Part shown: positions 18,501 through 26,173 of the stretch, piece by piece
Layout of the letters: each line of letters opens with the position of its first letter
Position numbering within the stretch: position 1 is the stretch's first letter
Origin: Ancylobacter dichloromethanicus
GTDB taxonomy: Bacteria > Pseudomonadota > Alphaproteobacteria > Rhizobiales > Xanthobacteraceae
Length of the DNA stretch: 64,000 bases
NCBI RefSeq assembly: GCF_018390645.1
Contig: NZ_JAHBGC010000038.1
Coordinates: forward strand, 203,911 to 267,910
Direction: 5' to 3'
Notes under the pieces: generated by a model
Told to the model about the DNA's origin: nothing
The model's input: only the letters and a program-made list of their open reading frames with translations
Databases searched by the model: none
Translations under genes and position numbers: made by a program

Positions 18501-19070
18501 GCAAATGGCGATGTAGTTGGCGGTCTCGGCGCGGTCGCCGCGTTAGAAGATCATGAGCTTGGTCTAGCACTGTCGGCGGTCGAAACCGGCACCATGAACC
18601 GGTCAGCCTCGATCCTGATGCAAGCTGGATTCAACTCGCGCCTCGCCGCCATCAAAGCCGTAAATGACACAGGGGCGACATTCGAGACCGGGCACGACTT
18701 GAGAATTTGGCTCCGCTCGCCTGAAGTGGCCGCTTTTGTCGACCAGCCGGACTGGCCAACGCCCGAAACACGAAGCCTTTGGCTCGATTTCGCGCAGGAG
18801 TTCGCTCCAGGCGCCAGCCAAACTTGGTCGGAGCATATCTACTTGGCGAATGTAAACTGGACCACTTTGCCGCCGCCTCCAGGATCACCGGTTTCCCTGT
18901 ATCACTGGAATGGCCAGCCTCTCGTCCTGTCCCCCGAAGGATTGTCACATGGCGTCCTCCCTTACGCATTGAACGCAGGTCGCCGTGGGCTTCTACGGGC
19001 CACTGTCGCAGCACAAGGTGGACAACTCGATCTCGTCTATCTCGGCCCGGACGACCTTTGGAATGTGTAG
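15531..19070 (+). CDS. hamB: HamB, Hachiman superfamily 2 helicase
   Basis: A 1179-aa Ski2-like SF2 helicase. A helical N-terminal region of about 300 residues precedes the motor. Walker A LPTSAGKTRVAE is at about 333-344, motif II is DEGH at about 434, motif III is LSAILPD, and motif VI QGLNLSA...NVIGRAGRAYID lies at about 670-710. A long C-terminal region (about 450 residues) holds the usual winged-helix/ratchet-like domains. In characterised Hachiman, HamB senses DNA damage or phage DNA and frees HamA. Length and order fit the family. hamB is preceded by hamA in the same operon. Confidence 0.8.
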   Translation: MPTNPDAISAAITEAAAAGFRGRLIAQGQARAMIWRGGVLPPDAPQFSPQLSYDLHSYAYGLLGLGLRMLEMNGDPAQARVAFVQAATALESVMAKGNRGESDRDFHFVMAAASYHLAQLSARAYSLLAIVVNEENFSPLERTLALLMRRDITTLRTLVHDYRLNGEGSDARITGLFQARLAEENNEPAGQEAPERDGHDFLWEGLDIALTDNFFGAISIFLLALDRGERALVDQAIGRLRESLAICAELNLLPQWWAHRIAIHLLSDLWSNTFHEKIPLIPTGGAAADWLGLRSLFIASLGVRPKAEIDLWPSQIEAAARAVNQSDNLVVSLPTSAGKTRVAELCILRCLAGGRRVIFVTPLRALSAQTEANLQRIFGPLGKTISALYGSIGVSGFDEDAIRERDIVVATPEKIDFALRNDPSLLDDVGLLIFDEGHMIGPGEREVRYEVQIQRLLRRPDADQRRIVCLSAILPDGDQLEDFSAWLRRDQAGGPVKNDWRPTRLRFGEVSWNSPNARLNLRVDGERPFVPRFFTGFIPQLFVKPKRKRTKIFPCDQRELCLATAWRLVEDRQTVLIYCPQRRSVEPYAEVIVDLHERGALPSLLEVEPAVLQTAIALGEEWLGPNSDILKCLRLGVALHHGALPTAYRKEVERLLRDGILKVTISSPTLAQGLNLSATAVVMHSLYRNGEMIKVSEFKNVIGRAGRAYIDVEGLVLFPIFEDRRSKKHNEWVQLIGDPGAREMESGLIQLLTALLLRMHKIVGGDLNHLTEYVVNNAAAWNFPEVPGEKPKDRDDARKQWETHLATLDTAILSLIGEEDVPDADIEATLDAILQSSLWQRRLLRTSNETRIAFKSTLLTRSRHIWANSTPAKRKGYFLAGLGLAAGQALDAVAPEANQLLVQANGALLIGDSDVAIAAITGIAERVFPFHPFSPDPLPGNWRDILRFWLRGEPLAALVANGDGDGLRFIEDGLVYRLPWAMEALRVRAAANGDVVGGLGAVAALEDHELGLALSAVETGTMNRSASILMQAGFNSRLAAIKAVNDTGATFETGHDLRIWLRSPEVAAFVDQPDWPTPETRSLWLDFAQEFAPGASQTWSEHIYLANVNWTTLPPPPGSPVSLYHWNGQPLVLSPEGLSHGVLPYALNAGRRGLLRATVAAQGGQLDLVYLGPDDLWNV

Positions 19071-19323
19071 GAGGGCGAATGATGAAGCCCCACGCGTCCG
19101 CTGCGTTCACGCTGTTCGTCGAGACCCTCCGGTTCCGTGGCTGACGACAAGACTCGAAGATCGGCGTCGCCGAACTGCCTCCAGCTCCGAAGCCCGGCCG
19201 TTTGGGAGTGAATGGCCCGCTGATGGGGAATGTGACCGCAATCTGGGAGCCCGGGAGGGGAAAGCCTTCCCCTGCGGCCGAGCCAAGGTCTCGGCCGACC
19301 CCTTCTGCGGGGAACCCCCGCAA
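19071..19323 (+). other. Non-coding stretch between hamB and the DUF932 leader
   Basis: No gene is supported in the roughly 250 bases after hamB; the short frames here lack family features. The region is GC-rich with several potential stems (for example GGGAGCCCGGGAGGGG with nearby CCCC blocks, and a GGCCGAGCCAAGGTCTCGGCC hairpin-like segment at about 19276-19298). It leads directly into the purine-rich leader element of the DUF932 gene. Part of it may be the ICE-conserved upstream region. Confidence 0.4.
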
Positions 19324-19406
19324 CGCCCCTCAGAGTGAGAGTGGGGATCAGAGATCCATGACGGGTTGAGTGTCGAGAGAGAGGCTCCCGGCGCCCGTCA
19401 TGGAGT
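19324..19406 (+). promoter_or_regulatory. Structured leader, copy A (DUF932 gene)
   Basis: A small stem (CCCC 19326-19329 with GGGG 19343-19346) holds GAGTGAGAG in its loop. A 10-bp perfect stem follows: CCATGACGGG (19356-19365) pairs with CCCGTCATGG (19394-19403). Its loop carries CGAGAGAGAG (19374-19383). The same two purine tracts in the same order occur before the ParB-like gene and the strawberry-notch gene. The architecture and gene set recall the radC RNA motif found upstream of DNA-binding, methyltransferase/helicase and antirestriction genes; this match is from memory and unverified. Confidence 0.65.
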
Positions 19407-19414
19407 TTAATCCC

Positions 19415-19825
19415 ATGAACATGCAGGTTCTCGACGCGCGCCGCGACATGAGCGGCGGCTACAAGGTGGATGTCAGCCGCGGCGAGCGGATCGGCCGCGT
19501 CTCGTCGGAGTGGTTTTACCGGCCCGACGACGAGCGCTACCTTTCCCTGTCGGAGTTGGCGGACTCGGTGCGCAGTCGGTCGGAGCGCAGCCGGACACGC
19601 GTGGTGGAAACAGCGCTCATCCATGTCGAGGCGAGCCGTACCGATCCGGAACGGTTGTCTCTCATCCTGCCGGGCTCGGACACGCCCGTCGCGCCGACGC
19701 ACTGGAGCTTCGGTCAACTCGCTGCCCAAGTCGGCGCGCCGGCCGCTTATCTGCGCCAGCTCCCGGCCGCGCTGGCCGGCATCAACCTGCAATATGGCCT
19801 GACCTCGCATCGGGCCTTATCTTGA
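19415..19825 (+). pseudogene. DUF932 protein, N-terminal fragment
   Basis: The start MNMQVLDARRDMSGGYKVD and the following blocks (VSSEWF, RTRVVETALIHVEASR, HWSFGQLAAQVGAPAAYLRQLP) are those of the DUF932 phage/plasmid-type protein found on many alphaproteobacterial ICEs and plasmids. The frame stays normal to GLTSHRA (base 19816) and then meets transposon sequence and a stop nine bases later. The rest of the same gene is at 31045-31836 in the same orientation. The two pieces join without loss of conserved residues. About 134 of about 400 residues are present here. Confidence 0.9.
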
Positions 19826-19848
19826 CTCTGTGATCCTGTCTCAGAATC
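19817..19848 (+). repeat. Left terminal inverted repeat of nested element
   Basis: TTATCT at 19817-19822 and TGTCTCAG at 19836-19843 are matched by the right end in reverse complement. CTTGAC just inside the outer block also appears at the right end (31022-31027) and in the subterminal repeats. Confidence 0.7.
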
Positions 19849-19899
19849 AGGCATGGAGCCGCGTCACCGGTGTTGCGGTGAAGCTCTTCAGACGTCCGG

Positions 19900-19939
19900 G
19901 TCAAGCGTTCCCGCAGCGTAAGCGAGGACAACGCTTGAC
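19900..19939. repeat. Subterminal inverted repeat in the nested element
   Basis: GTCAAGCGTT at 19900-19909 and AACGCTTGAC at 19930-19939 form a perfect 10-bp inverted repeat with a 20-base spacer. It lies about 85 bases inside the left end and repeats the CTTGAC core seen at both tips. It is likely an internal recombinase or accessory-protein binding site. Confidence 0.55.
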
Positions 19940-19966
19940 GCGGCGGCGACTCCACAAACTTGTCAA

Positions 19967-20033
19967 GGGGTGCAGGCAAAGTCCTGCACCCCTGCCACGC
20001 GGCGAGCGGGAGAGCGCGAGGGGAACCCCTCGC
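19967..20033 (+). terminator. Two strong hairpins ahead of the recombinase genes
   Basis: GGGGTGCAGG (19967-19976) pairs with CCTGCACCCC (19983-19992). GCGAGGGG pairs with CCCCTCGC at 20016-20033. Neither is followed by a T-run, so they may insulate the element from outside transcription or act in the leader; termination is only a possibility. Confidence 0.4.
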
Positions 20034-20070
20034 AATCTAAACAAAAAGAGTCGCGCCGAAGGCGCTCCGC

Positions 20071-21507
20071 TTGGGTGTGTGCGTGCAATTGTATTTTACG
20101 AACCTTGACGCGCTGTCGCGTCCGCTTCCGCTTTCCATTGATGGCCTTGCAGTGAGGATCGTGCCCGGCGCGCTCGACGTTGGCGAGCGCGCCGGGCTGA
20201 TTGACGGCATGCCGTTCATTCTAATGGATGACGGGAGCTACGATCTCCATCTCAATCGGTTCTTCCGCGCCTGCCCAGGTATGGGCGCGCGCTCGCCGAA
20301 CACCTGGCGCTCCTACGCGCGGGACATTCTGGTCTGGGCCCGCTTTCTTTGCGAGCGGCGCGGCGGGAAGACAGTCTGGCAGGCCGACCGTCATGACGTT
20401 CTGGCGTTCCATCGGGCCCGGCGGCTATCGGCGGCTCCCTATCGCATCTCGGCGGCGAGCTGGAATCGGAGCGTTGCGGCGCTCGATAAGCTCTATCGGT
20501 GGGCCGTCGAAGAAGGGATCATGACGTCCTCGCCCTTCAGCTACAGCGTGACCCTTCGCAGGACGGCGGGGACTCGCGCGTTGCTGGCTGTGACGGCGAA
20601 CCGCTCGCGCGAACGTGCCGCGCGGCGGCACGATATGCGTTTCGTCAATCTTGGCAGCTATCTGCTGTTTCGCGACGTGGGCTTGCGGGGAAGGCTGCCT
20701 GACGGTGCCGAAGACCCGACCTGGCGTGGCCGCAATGGCGAGCGCAACGCGCTGTTCGCCGAACTCCTGGTCACGACCGGTCTGCGGTTGTCGGAGGGCG
20801 GCAGCCTGTTACTCGCCGATCTTCCGCGCAAGGCGGACTCCGGCATGCGCTCGCTCCCGTTTGACCTTCCCGGCGCGGTCGCCAAGGGCGGACGACCGCG
20901 CCGCATTCGCATTCCCCGCCGGGTTTTGAGGCTCATCAACGACTACATCGATCTTGAACGCGCGATCTCGGCAGCCCGGTCAGAACCGATCGTGTCCAAT
21001 CCGCTTTGGTTGACGCCGGATGGCGAGAAGGTCGTCGACGCGATGGGCAAGCGGGTCCGCGTCGACCGGCTGACGCCGGGCGAGCGCGGCCGTGCGTTGA
21101 CCGGCGCGCCCGGCAAGGCGCAGCATGCCCTCCTTTGGCTAACGGAAGGCGGCGAGCCCGTCCCGTCAGCAACCTGGGAGGCGGCCTTCCGCCGCGCCTG
21201 CGCGCGCTGCCGCCGTTTCGGCATCGACGTTAACGTGACGCCACACACGCTGCGGCACACCTTCGCCGTCAACATGCTTTCCATGCTGATCCGTGAGCAA
21301 ATCGGGGTGGTGTTCGATCCGCAGGATCGGCATGGCGCAGCCTACCGCCGGATTCTCGGGGATCCGCTGCAGAAGCTCCAGCACCTGTTAGGCCACGCCA
21401 GCGTGACCAGCACCTACATCTATCTCGACAGTCTTGCCGAGGCGCAGGAACTGGTCGACGCGGCCGCTGATCGCTGGGCCGAAGATGCGGCCGGTGACGC
21501 GCAATGA
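20071..21507 (+). CDS. Tyrosine recombinase 1 of the trio
   Basis: A 478-aa site-specific recombinase. The N-terminal SAM-like core-binding domain contains NTWRSYARDILVWARFL. The catalytic domain has a full set: Arg in TTGLRLSEGG, HTLRHTF for the H-x-x-R box, LLGHASV for the third His, and the Tyr nucleophile in STYIYLDSL. The start is uncertain: TTG 20071 has GAAGG eight bases upstream, while GTG 20077 or 20083 are alternatives. Its stop overlaps the next start (ATGA), giving a coupled three-gene array. It probably acts with the next two recombinases to move the nested element. Confidence 0.88.
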   Translation: MGVCVQLYFTNLDALSRPLPLSIDGLAVRIVPGALDVGERAGLIDGMPFILMDDGSYDLHLNRFFRACPGMGARSPNTWRSYARDILVWARFLCERRGGKTVWQADRHDVLAFHRARRLSAAPYRISAASWNRSVAALDKLYRWAVEEGIMTSSPFSYSVTLRRTAGTRALLAVTANRSRERAARRHDMRFVNLGSYLLFRDVGLRGRLPDGAEDPTWRGRNGERNALFAELLVTTGLRLSEGGSLLLADLPRKADSGMRSLPFDLPGAVAKGGRPRRIRIPRRVLRLINDYIDLERAISAARSEPIVSNPLWLTPDGEKVVDAMGKRVRVDRLTPGERGRALTGAPGKAQHALLWLTEGGEPVPSATWEAAFRRACARCRRFGIDVNVTPHTLRHTFAVNMLSMLIREQIGVVFDPQDRHGAAYRRILGDPLQKLQHLLGHASVTSTYIYLDSLAEAQELVDAAADRWAEDAAGDAQ

Positions 21508-23345
21508 CCGATCTGACAGCGGGGCCGGTGCGCCGGCCGGGACGCCGCGCATTGTTTCCTGAGGCGTTGCCTGATCCCGAGGGCGAAGCCGCCATCGCCA
21601 TCGCATCGCTCCGATTCACCGTCACCCTCGCGGATCGCAGTATTACGATCGATCTGACCGCGCTGTCTGGCCGCAAGGTGTTGGCCCAACCGCTTGCGGG
21701 CGCGCTCTGGCGCGCTTGTCAGGTCGGCGGCCCGGCCGGCTCGGTTTCGACCGCGGCAGCTTATGCCAACGCACTCAAGTTCTTCTGGCGCTATCTCGAT
21801 TCCACAAAGCCCCGCGTCACTCGTATCTCAGATGTAAGCGCAGCTTGCTTCGACGGATTCGATGCATGGATGGACGAGAGTGGTCTGCATCCCAATCATC
21901 GGCTTCACCGCATGAGCAAGGTGCTCAATCTGTTCCGGCTCGCCGAGGCCGCCGAGCCGGGTTGTCTGCCGCCCGATGCCTCGCGGCGGCTGATGTACAC
22001 GAGCGACCGACCAGGCGTCCGTGCCCTGCCACGTGATGCTTATGGCGATCCCATCGCCACAGCATTGCGGAATGCTGCTCGCGCCGATCTCACCACACTG
22101 ATGGGTCGCTTTGCCGAGACGGATCGCATTTCGACGCTCAAGGATGCCGATCGGACCAACGCTTTGCAGGTTGCGCACGAACGCGCGATGGTTGTAGTCG
22201 ACGCCGAAGGCGTCATTGGCCACCGGCATCCTATCTTCAAGCAGCTCTACACGCTTCGCCGCGAGAGTGGCTTGCCGAACGATCGCTTGGTCTACGATCT
22301 GCATGGCCGCAGGTATCTGCTCGCCGCCGATCTCGTGCCGCTGATGATTCTGCTGTCGCTCGATACCGGGCTGGAGATCGAAGCGATCAAGGAGTTGCGG
22401 GCGGATTGCCTGAAGAACCCTGCAGGCGGCTATGTCGAGATCGAGTATTGTAAGCGGCGGGCGCGCGGTGCCGAGTGGAAGCGGTTGCGCGTGCGTGATG
22501 GCGCTTCATCGACACCGGGCGGCCTGATCCGTAAGGTGCTGCAATGGACCGCTCCGGCGCGAGGCCGGCTTGCCGCCGTCACGCTCTGGGCTCACTTCGC
22601 CTGGGGGCGGTTGACCCCGCGCGTCCTCGCCACGAGGGAACTTGTCGCTTCATGGACCGAGCGACATGGTATTTGCGATGAAGAGGGGAAGCCTCTCCGG
22701 CTCAACCTGACACGCCTGCGCAAGACGCATAAAGCAGCATGGTATCGGCAAACCGGCGGTCAACTCGACCGCTTTGCGGTCGGCCACAGCGTGGCCGTTG
22801 CGGCCAATCACTACGCCGATATCCCCGCGCTTCGCCATATCCACGAAGCCACCATCGCCGACGCCATGGGGGACGCGCTCGATGCGGCTCTGCATCCGTA
22901 CGTCCTGTCATCCGAGCAGGAGGCAGCCCTTCGAGCCGATCCGGACAAGGCTGTCGGTCTGCCGGTTTCCGGCGGCGCGTCTGTCAACGCTCTGCTCAGC
23001 GGCGAGCAGGATGTCTGGCTCGCCAGTTGCGGTGGTTTCTACAAGGGCCCGTTTGGCGCCGAAGGGGACGCTTGTCCGTCACCATTCTGGGGGTGCCTCG
23101 AATGCAGCAATGCAGTGATCACCGCACGCAAGCTGCCAGCGCTTCTGTCGTTTCTCGGCTTCATCCGGGCGCAACGACAGTCGCTCAGTGAAGCCGACTG
23201 GATCGCCAAGTTCGGCCGCGTTCATGGGCGGATCGCCGATCAGATTTTGCCGCGGTTCAGTGCGGCCGAGATCGAACAGGCCGGCCAGCTCGCGGCATCG
23301 GACCCGACGCTCACTTACCTGCCACCGGAAGCTGGAGCACCATGA
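21504..23345 (+). CDS. Tyrosine recombinase 2 of the trio, first catalytic Arg replaced
   Basis: A 613-aa tyrosine-recombinase-fold protein. The core-binding domain includes TAAAYANALKFFWRYLDS. In the catalytic domain the block normally reading TGLR is LDTGLEIEAIKEL: the expected Arg is Glu291. The second Arg (LTRLRKTHK, about 405), the His in AVGHSVAVAANH and the Tyr nucleophile in HYADIP (about 436) are present. The C-terminal part has spaced cysteines (CGGFYKGPFG...C...FWGCLEC), possibly a zinc-binding tail. Loss of Arg I suggests it is a structural or non-cleaving member of the trio. It overlaps both neighbours by 4 bases. Confidence 0.82.
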   Translation: MTDLTAGPVRRPGRRALFPEALPDPEGEAAIAIASLRFTVTLADRSITIDLTALSGRKVLAQPLAGALWRACQVGGPAGSVSTAAAYANALKFFWRYLDSTKPRVTRISDVSAACFDGFDAWMDESGLHPNHRLHRMSKVLNLFRLAEAAEPGCLPPDASRRLMYTSDRPGVRALPRDAYGDPIATALRNAARADLTTLMGRFAETDRISTLKDADRTNALQVAHERAMVVVDAEGVIGHRHPIFKQLYTLRRESGLPNDRLVYDLHGRRYLLAADLVPLMILLSLDTGLEIEAIKELRADCLKNPAGGYVEIEYCKRRARGAEWKRLRVRDGASSTPGGLIRKVLQWTAPARGRLAAVTLWAHFAWGRLTPRVLATRELVASWTERHGICDEEGKPLRLNLTRLRKTHKAAWYRQTGGQLDRFAVGHSVAVAANHYADIPALRHIHEATIADAMGDALDAALHPYVLSSEQEAALRADPDKAVGLPVSGGASVNALLSGEQDVWLASCGGFYKGPFGAEGDACPSPFWGCLECSNAVITARKLPALLSFLGFIRAQRQSLSEADWIAKFGRVHGRIADQILPRFSAAEIEQAGQLAASDPTLTYLPPEAGAP

Positions 23346-25510
23346 TGCCCTCCGCTAACAACGCTTCGCTGGAGCCCACATCGCTTCCATCGGCCGTCTA
23401 TGGCGACGACGAGCCCGTGCTTGCCGGCATTCCGGTCAGGGAGGATGCCGACCGAGCGCAATTCCCGCGCTTTGGCGATGACCACTGGGATTTGGGAGCT
23501 GCCATCTTCCGGGTGAACGCCCGCTACAGCAATTACCGGCTCAATTTCGCCCGTATCATCGATCCTGTGACCCGGCGGCTCGCCAAGGAGTATGTGCTCA
23601 CGCGCCTGCGCATCCATGTGCCAGGATACCGGGCGCCGTGTGGTGTCGCTTGGGCGATCCGGCTGCTGCGCTACATCCAGCATTTTGCGGCGTTCCTCAA
23701 CGCGCACGTTGGCGCCGTCGATCTGCGCCGGATCGACCAGCCCGTCCTTGACGCCTATCTGGTACACGCCCGCGATGGTGGCCGGCGAACGCCACACGAG
23801 ACAGTGAAGTACGTCGAGGTCCCCATCGACCTGCATCATCTGTCGCCATGGCTGTCGGAAGGCGGCATTGGCTTTCTGCCGTGGCGTGGGCGTGCGGCTC
23901 ACCATGTTGCCAAGCGGCCGCCGGCACCGGCCGAGAATGCTACGCCGCGCATTCCCGAACCAATCATCGGCGCCATGCTGCGCTGGTCGCTCAAATACGT
24001 CGAGGTCTTTGCGCCGGATATCCTCGCAGCGCGAGCGGAGCTTGATGCCCTCGAAGCTCGTTGCGAGCAACTGATGGCGCAGGACGCCCGGGCCGGACAA
24101 GCGCTTGCCGAGACTTACCGCGCCCGCCTGATCAAATGGCTCGAGGCGCGCCGGATGGCCGGCAGACGCGTGCCGATCTGGGAGCGCGCACCCAATGTCG
24201 CCCGCCGCATCGACCCACAAACCGGCGCAGAGACACCTCCTTACAATCTTCACCTGATGCGCCTGCACGTCGGCGCTCCCGAGAGCGGCCGTATCAGCCA
24301 GTCCGAACCGACGGCACGGATGATTGATCAGGCAGCGGCCGAGCTCGGGACTGAGGTCGGCGGTCTCGATACGCCGATCTCCGTCGACCCGGACACCGGC
24401 CTGCCGTGGCGCGAACGCTTCGACGGCCTGAGCCTTGCCCGTGAGGAACGCATGCTGCAGGGCGCCTGTTACGTTATCTGCGCCTATCTCACCGGCATGC
24501 GCGACAGTGAGGTGCAGGCCATGCAGCCAGGCTGCGTGTCGACGGAGCGCAGCGCCGACGGCTTGATCGAACGCTACCGGGTGCGCAGCACCGTCTACAA
24601 GCGGCAGGGTGCGCGCGGCGTGACGGCCGACTGGATCACGATCGAACCCGTCGCCCGCGCCGTTGCAGTGATGGAGATCCTCTCGGCTCGCAATCGTCGT
24701 GAGAAGGGGCTATCGTCCCTATGGGTGGCGCTGAAGGACTGGCCCTGGAGCGCGGATCATCTCGGCATTGGTGCGACGCCGACGCTTAATCTTCTCCGCG
24801 AAGGTCTCGATGCGCGTTCTGGCAACGAACCGGTCATTCCTCGGATCGCGGATGAGCCCTGGAAGTTCACGACCCGGCAGCTTCGCCGCACGATCGCATG
24901 GTACATCGCCAACCGGCCGTTCGGCACGATCGCAGGCAAGATTCAATACAAGCATGCTTCCGTCGCCATGTTCGAAGGCTATGCGGGCTCGGCCCATGGC
25001 GATTTTCGCTTGGCGGTCGAGCGTGAACGCGCGCTCGGTCAGCTCGACGACATCGTTGCTCATTACGAAGCGTTTCTTCATCATGACGGTCCGGCGGGAC
25101 CCGGTGCCACGCGATTGCGACGCGAGTTCGCGCGTGTGCAGGATGAGCTTGGCGATCTGCCCGGCCGGATCGTGGACCGCAAGCGGTTGCGCACGATGCT
25201 CGCCCATCTCGGTCGAACCTTGCACGTCGGCTTTCTCAACGATTGCCTGTTCGAAGCCGCGACCGCGCTCTGCCTAGCAGCCTCGCCGGATCCTGAACGG
25301 ACTGCACCAGCCCTGTCGCGATGCAGCCCAGACCGTTGCCCCAACGCTTGCCTGACCGCGCGCCACCTCCAACCATGGCGGGCCTCGATCGCCGAGGGCG
25401 AAGCTTTGCTCAGCAACGGTCGCCTGACGCTGCTGCAACGCGCAGCCATTACGCAGGACAACGAGCGCAAGCGCCGGCTGATTGCACCCCTTATCGATGG
25501 TGGTACATGA
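23342..25510 (+). CDS. Tyrosine recombinase 3 of the trio
   Basis: A 722-aa recombinase. The catalytic domain is in the second half: Arg in TGMRDSEVQAM, box II TRQLRRTIAWY with Gln in the His position, KHASVAMFEGYAG with the third His and the likely Tyr nucleophile. A cysteine cluster near the C-terminus (CSPDRCPNACLTARH) again suggests a zinc-binding tail like Tn554-family TnpB proteins. The tandem ATG ATG start overlaps the stop of recombinase 2. The gene is followed by the small helical partner with another ATGA overlap. Confidence 0.85.
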   Translation: MMPSANNASLEPTSLPSAVYGDDEPVLAGIPVREDADRAQFPRFGDDHWDLGAAIFRVNARYSNYRLNFARIIDPVTRRLAKEYVLTRLRIHVPGYRAPCGVAWAIRLLRYIQHFAAFLNAHVGAVDLRRIDQPVLDAYLVHARDGGRRTPHETVKYVEVPIDLHHLSPWLSEGGIGFLPWRGRAAHHVAKRPPAPAENATPRIPEPIIGAMLRWSLKYVEVFAPDILAARAELDALEARCEQLMAQDARAGQALAETYRARLIKWLEARRMAGRRVPIWERAPNVARRIDPQTGAETPPYNLHLMRLHVGAPESGRISQSEPTARMIDQAAAELGTEVGGLDTPISVDPDTGLPWRERFDGLSLAREERMLQGACYVICAYLTGMRDSEVQAMQPGCVSTERSADGLIERYRVRSTVYKRQGARGVTADWITIEPVARAVAVMEILSARNRREKGLSSLWVALKDWPWSADHLGIGATPTLNLLREGLDARSGNEPVIPRIADEPWKFTTRQLRRTIAWYIANRPFGTIAGKIQYKHASVAMFEGYAGSAHGDFRLAVERERALGQLDDIVAHYEAFLHHDGPAGPGATRLRREFARVQDELGDLPGRIVDRKRLRTMLAHLGRTLHVGFLNDCLFEAATALCLAASPDPERTAPALSRCSPDRCPNACLTARHLQPWRASIAEGEALLSNGRLTLLQRAAITQDNERKRRLIAPLIDGGT

Positions 25511-25950
25511 CCACGCGAACGGGTCCGAAGAGCGAGGCGGCATTGAGGGCGGCAATGGCACGACTGCTCGACGGTCGGCCCGAGCGCACCGACGGCCCGC
25601 TCACCGTCTCCAATCTGGCGCGCGAGGCCGGCGTCAGCCGGGCAACGGCGAACCGCGCGGTCGATCTTCTCGCCGAGTTTCGTGCTGCCGAAGCCCGCCA
25701 CCGGCGATCATCTCCTCAAGCACTAAAGGATCGCGTCCGCTCCCTTGAAGCCGAGCTCCGGGCCGTGCGCGGTGCCGAGATGGCCGAACTGCGCGCGCTG
25801 ACCCGCACGCTCGCGCAGCACATCCAGGTGCTGACGTTGCAAGTTGCCGAGCGTGATGAGGTGATTGCCGGCTTGCAGGATGAGCTGGCGCGATCGAATG
25901 AGGCTAAGGTCGTTCCGCTGCGGCGCTCGCCGCGAGACGGCGCTGGCTGA
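25507..25950 (+). CDS. Small recombinase-associated protein (DUF6262/TnpC-like)
   Basis: A 147-aa protein. A helix-turn-helix (TVSNLAREAGVSRATANR) is followed by an uninterrupted helical, heptad-rich stretch of about 70 residues (LKDRVRSLEAELRAV onwards) predicted as coiled coil. This layout is that of TnpC of Tn554 and of DUF6262 proteins, which accompany multi-recombinase elements and set orientation or efficiency of transposition. It starts in the stop of recombinase 3 (ATGA), making a four-gene transposition operon. Confidence 0.75.
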   Translation: MTTRTGPKSEAALRAAMARLLDGRPERTDGPLTVSNLAREAGVSRATANRAVDLLAEFRAAEARHRRSSPQALKDRVRSLEAELRAVRGAEMAELRALTRTLAQHIQVLTLQVAERDEVIAGLQDELARSNEAKVVPLRRSPRDGAG

Positions 25951-26012
25951 GAGCCACGCAATATCCTCACCGCCGGCAGGTCCTGCGGCCATCGGTCATG
26001 GCCGACGTCTCC

Positions 26013-26160
26013 TGTGCTCGCCCGTCGAGGCAGGGGCTCGGTTGTGGCAGACGCTGCCGGCCCGTCAACCCTGTTCCGCACCAGCAACCGTGAACAGGGT
26101 GTGACGGCCCGGCTCGCCGCGTCTGCCCCTGCCGCTTCGCCCTCGACGGAGAGGGCGAGC
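26013..26160 (+). promoter_or_regulatory. Long structured leader of ardC
   Basis: Nested complementary blocks run over about 150 bases. TGCTCGCC (about 26015) pairs with GGCGAGCA near 26154-26161. CGTCGAGG (26023-26030) pairs with CCTCGACG (26141-26148). GGCAGGGGC (26029-26037) pairs with GCCCCTGCC (26125-26133). An inner hairpin joins 26059-26076 with 26092-26109. A GAGAG bulge lies in the closing strand, ten or so bases before the ribosome site. The structure is seen by base pairing alone; a regulatory role in ardC expression is inferred. Confidence 0.6.
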
Positions 26161-26173
26161 ATAGGAGCCACCC

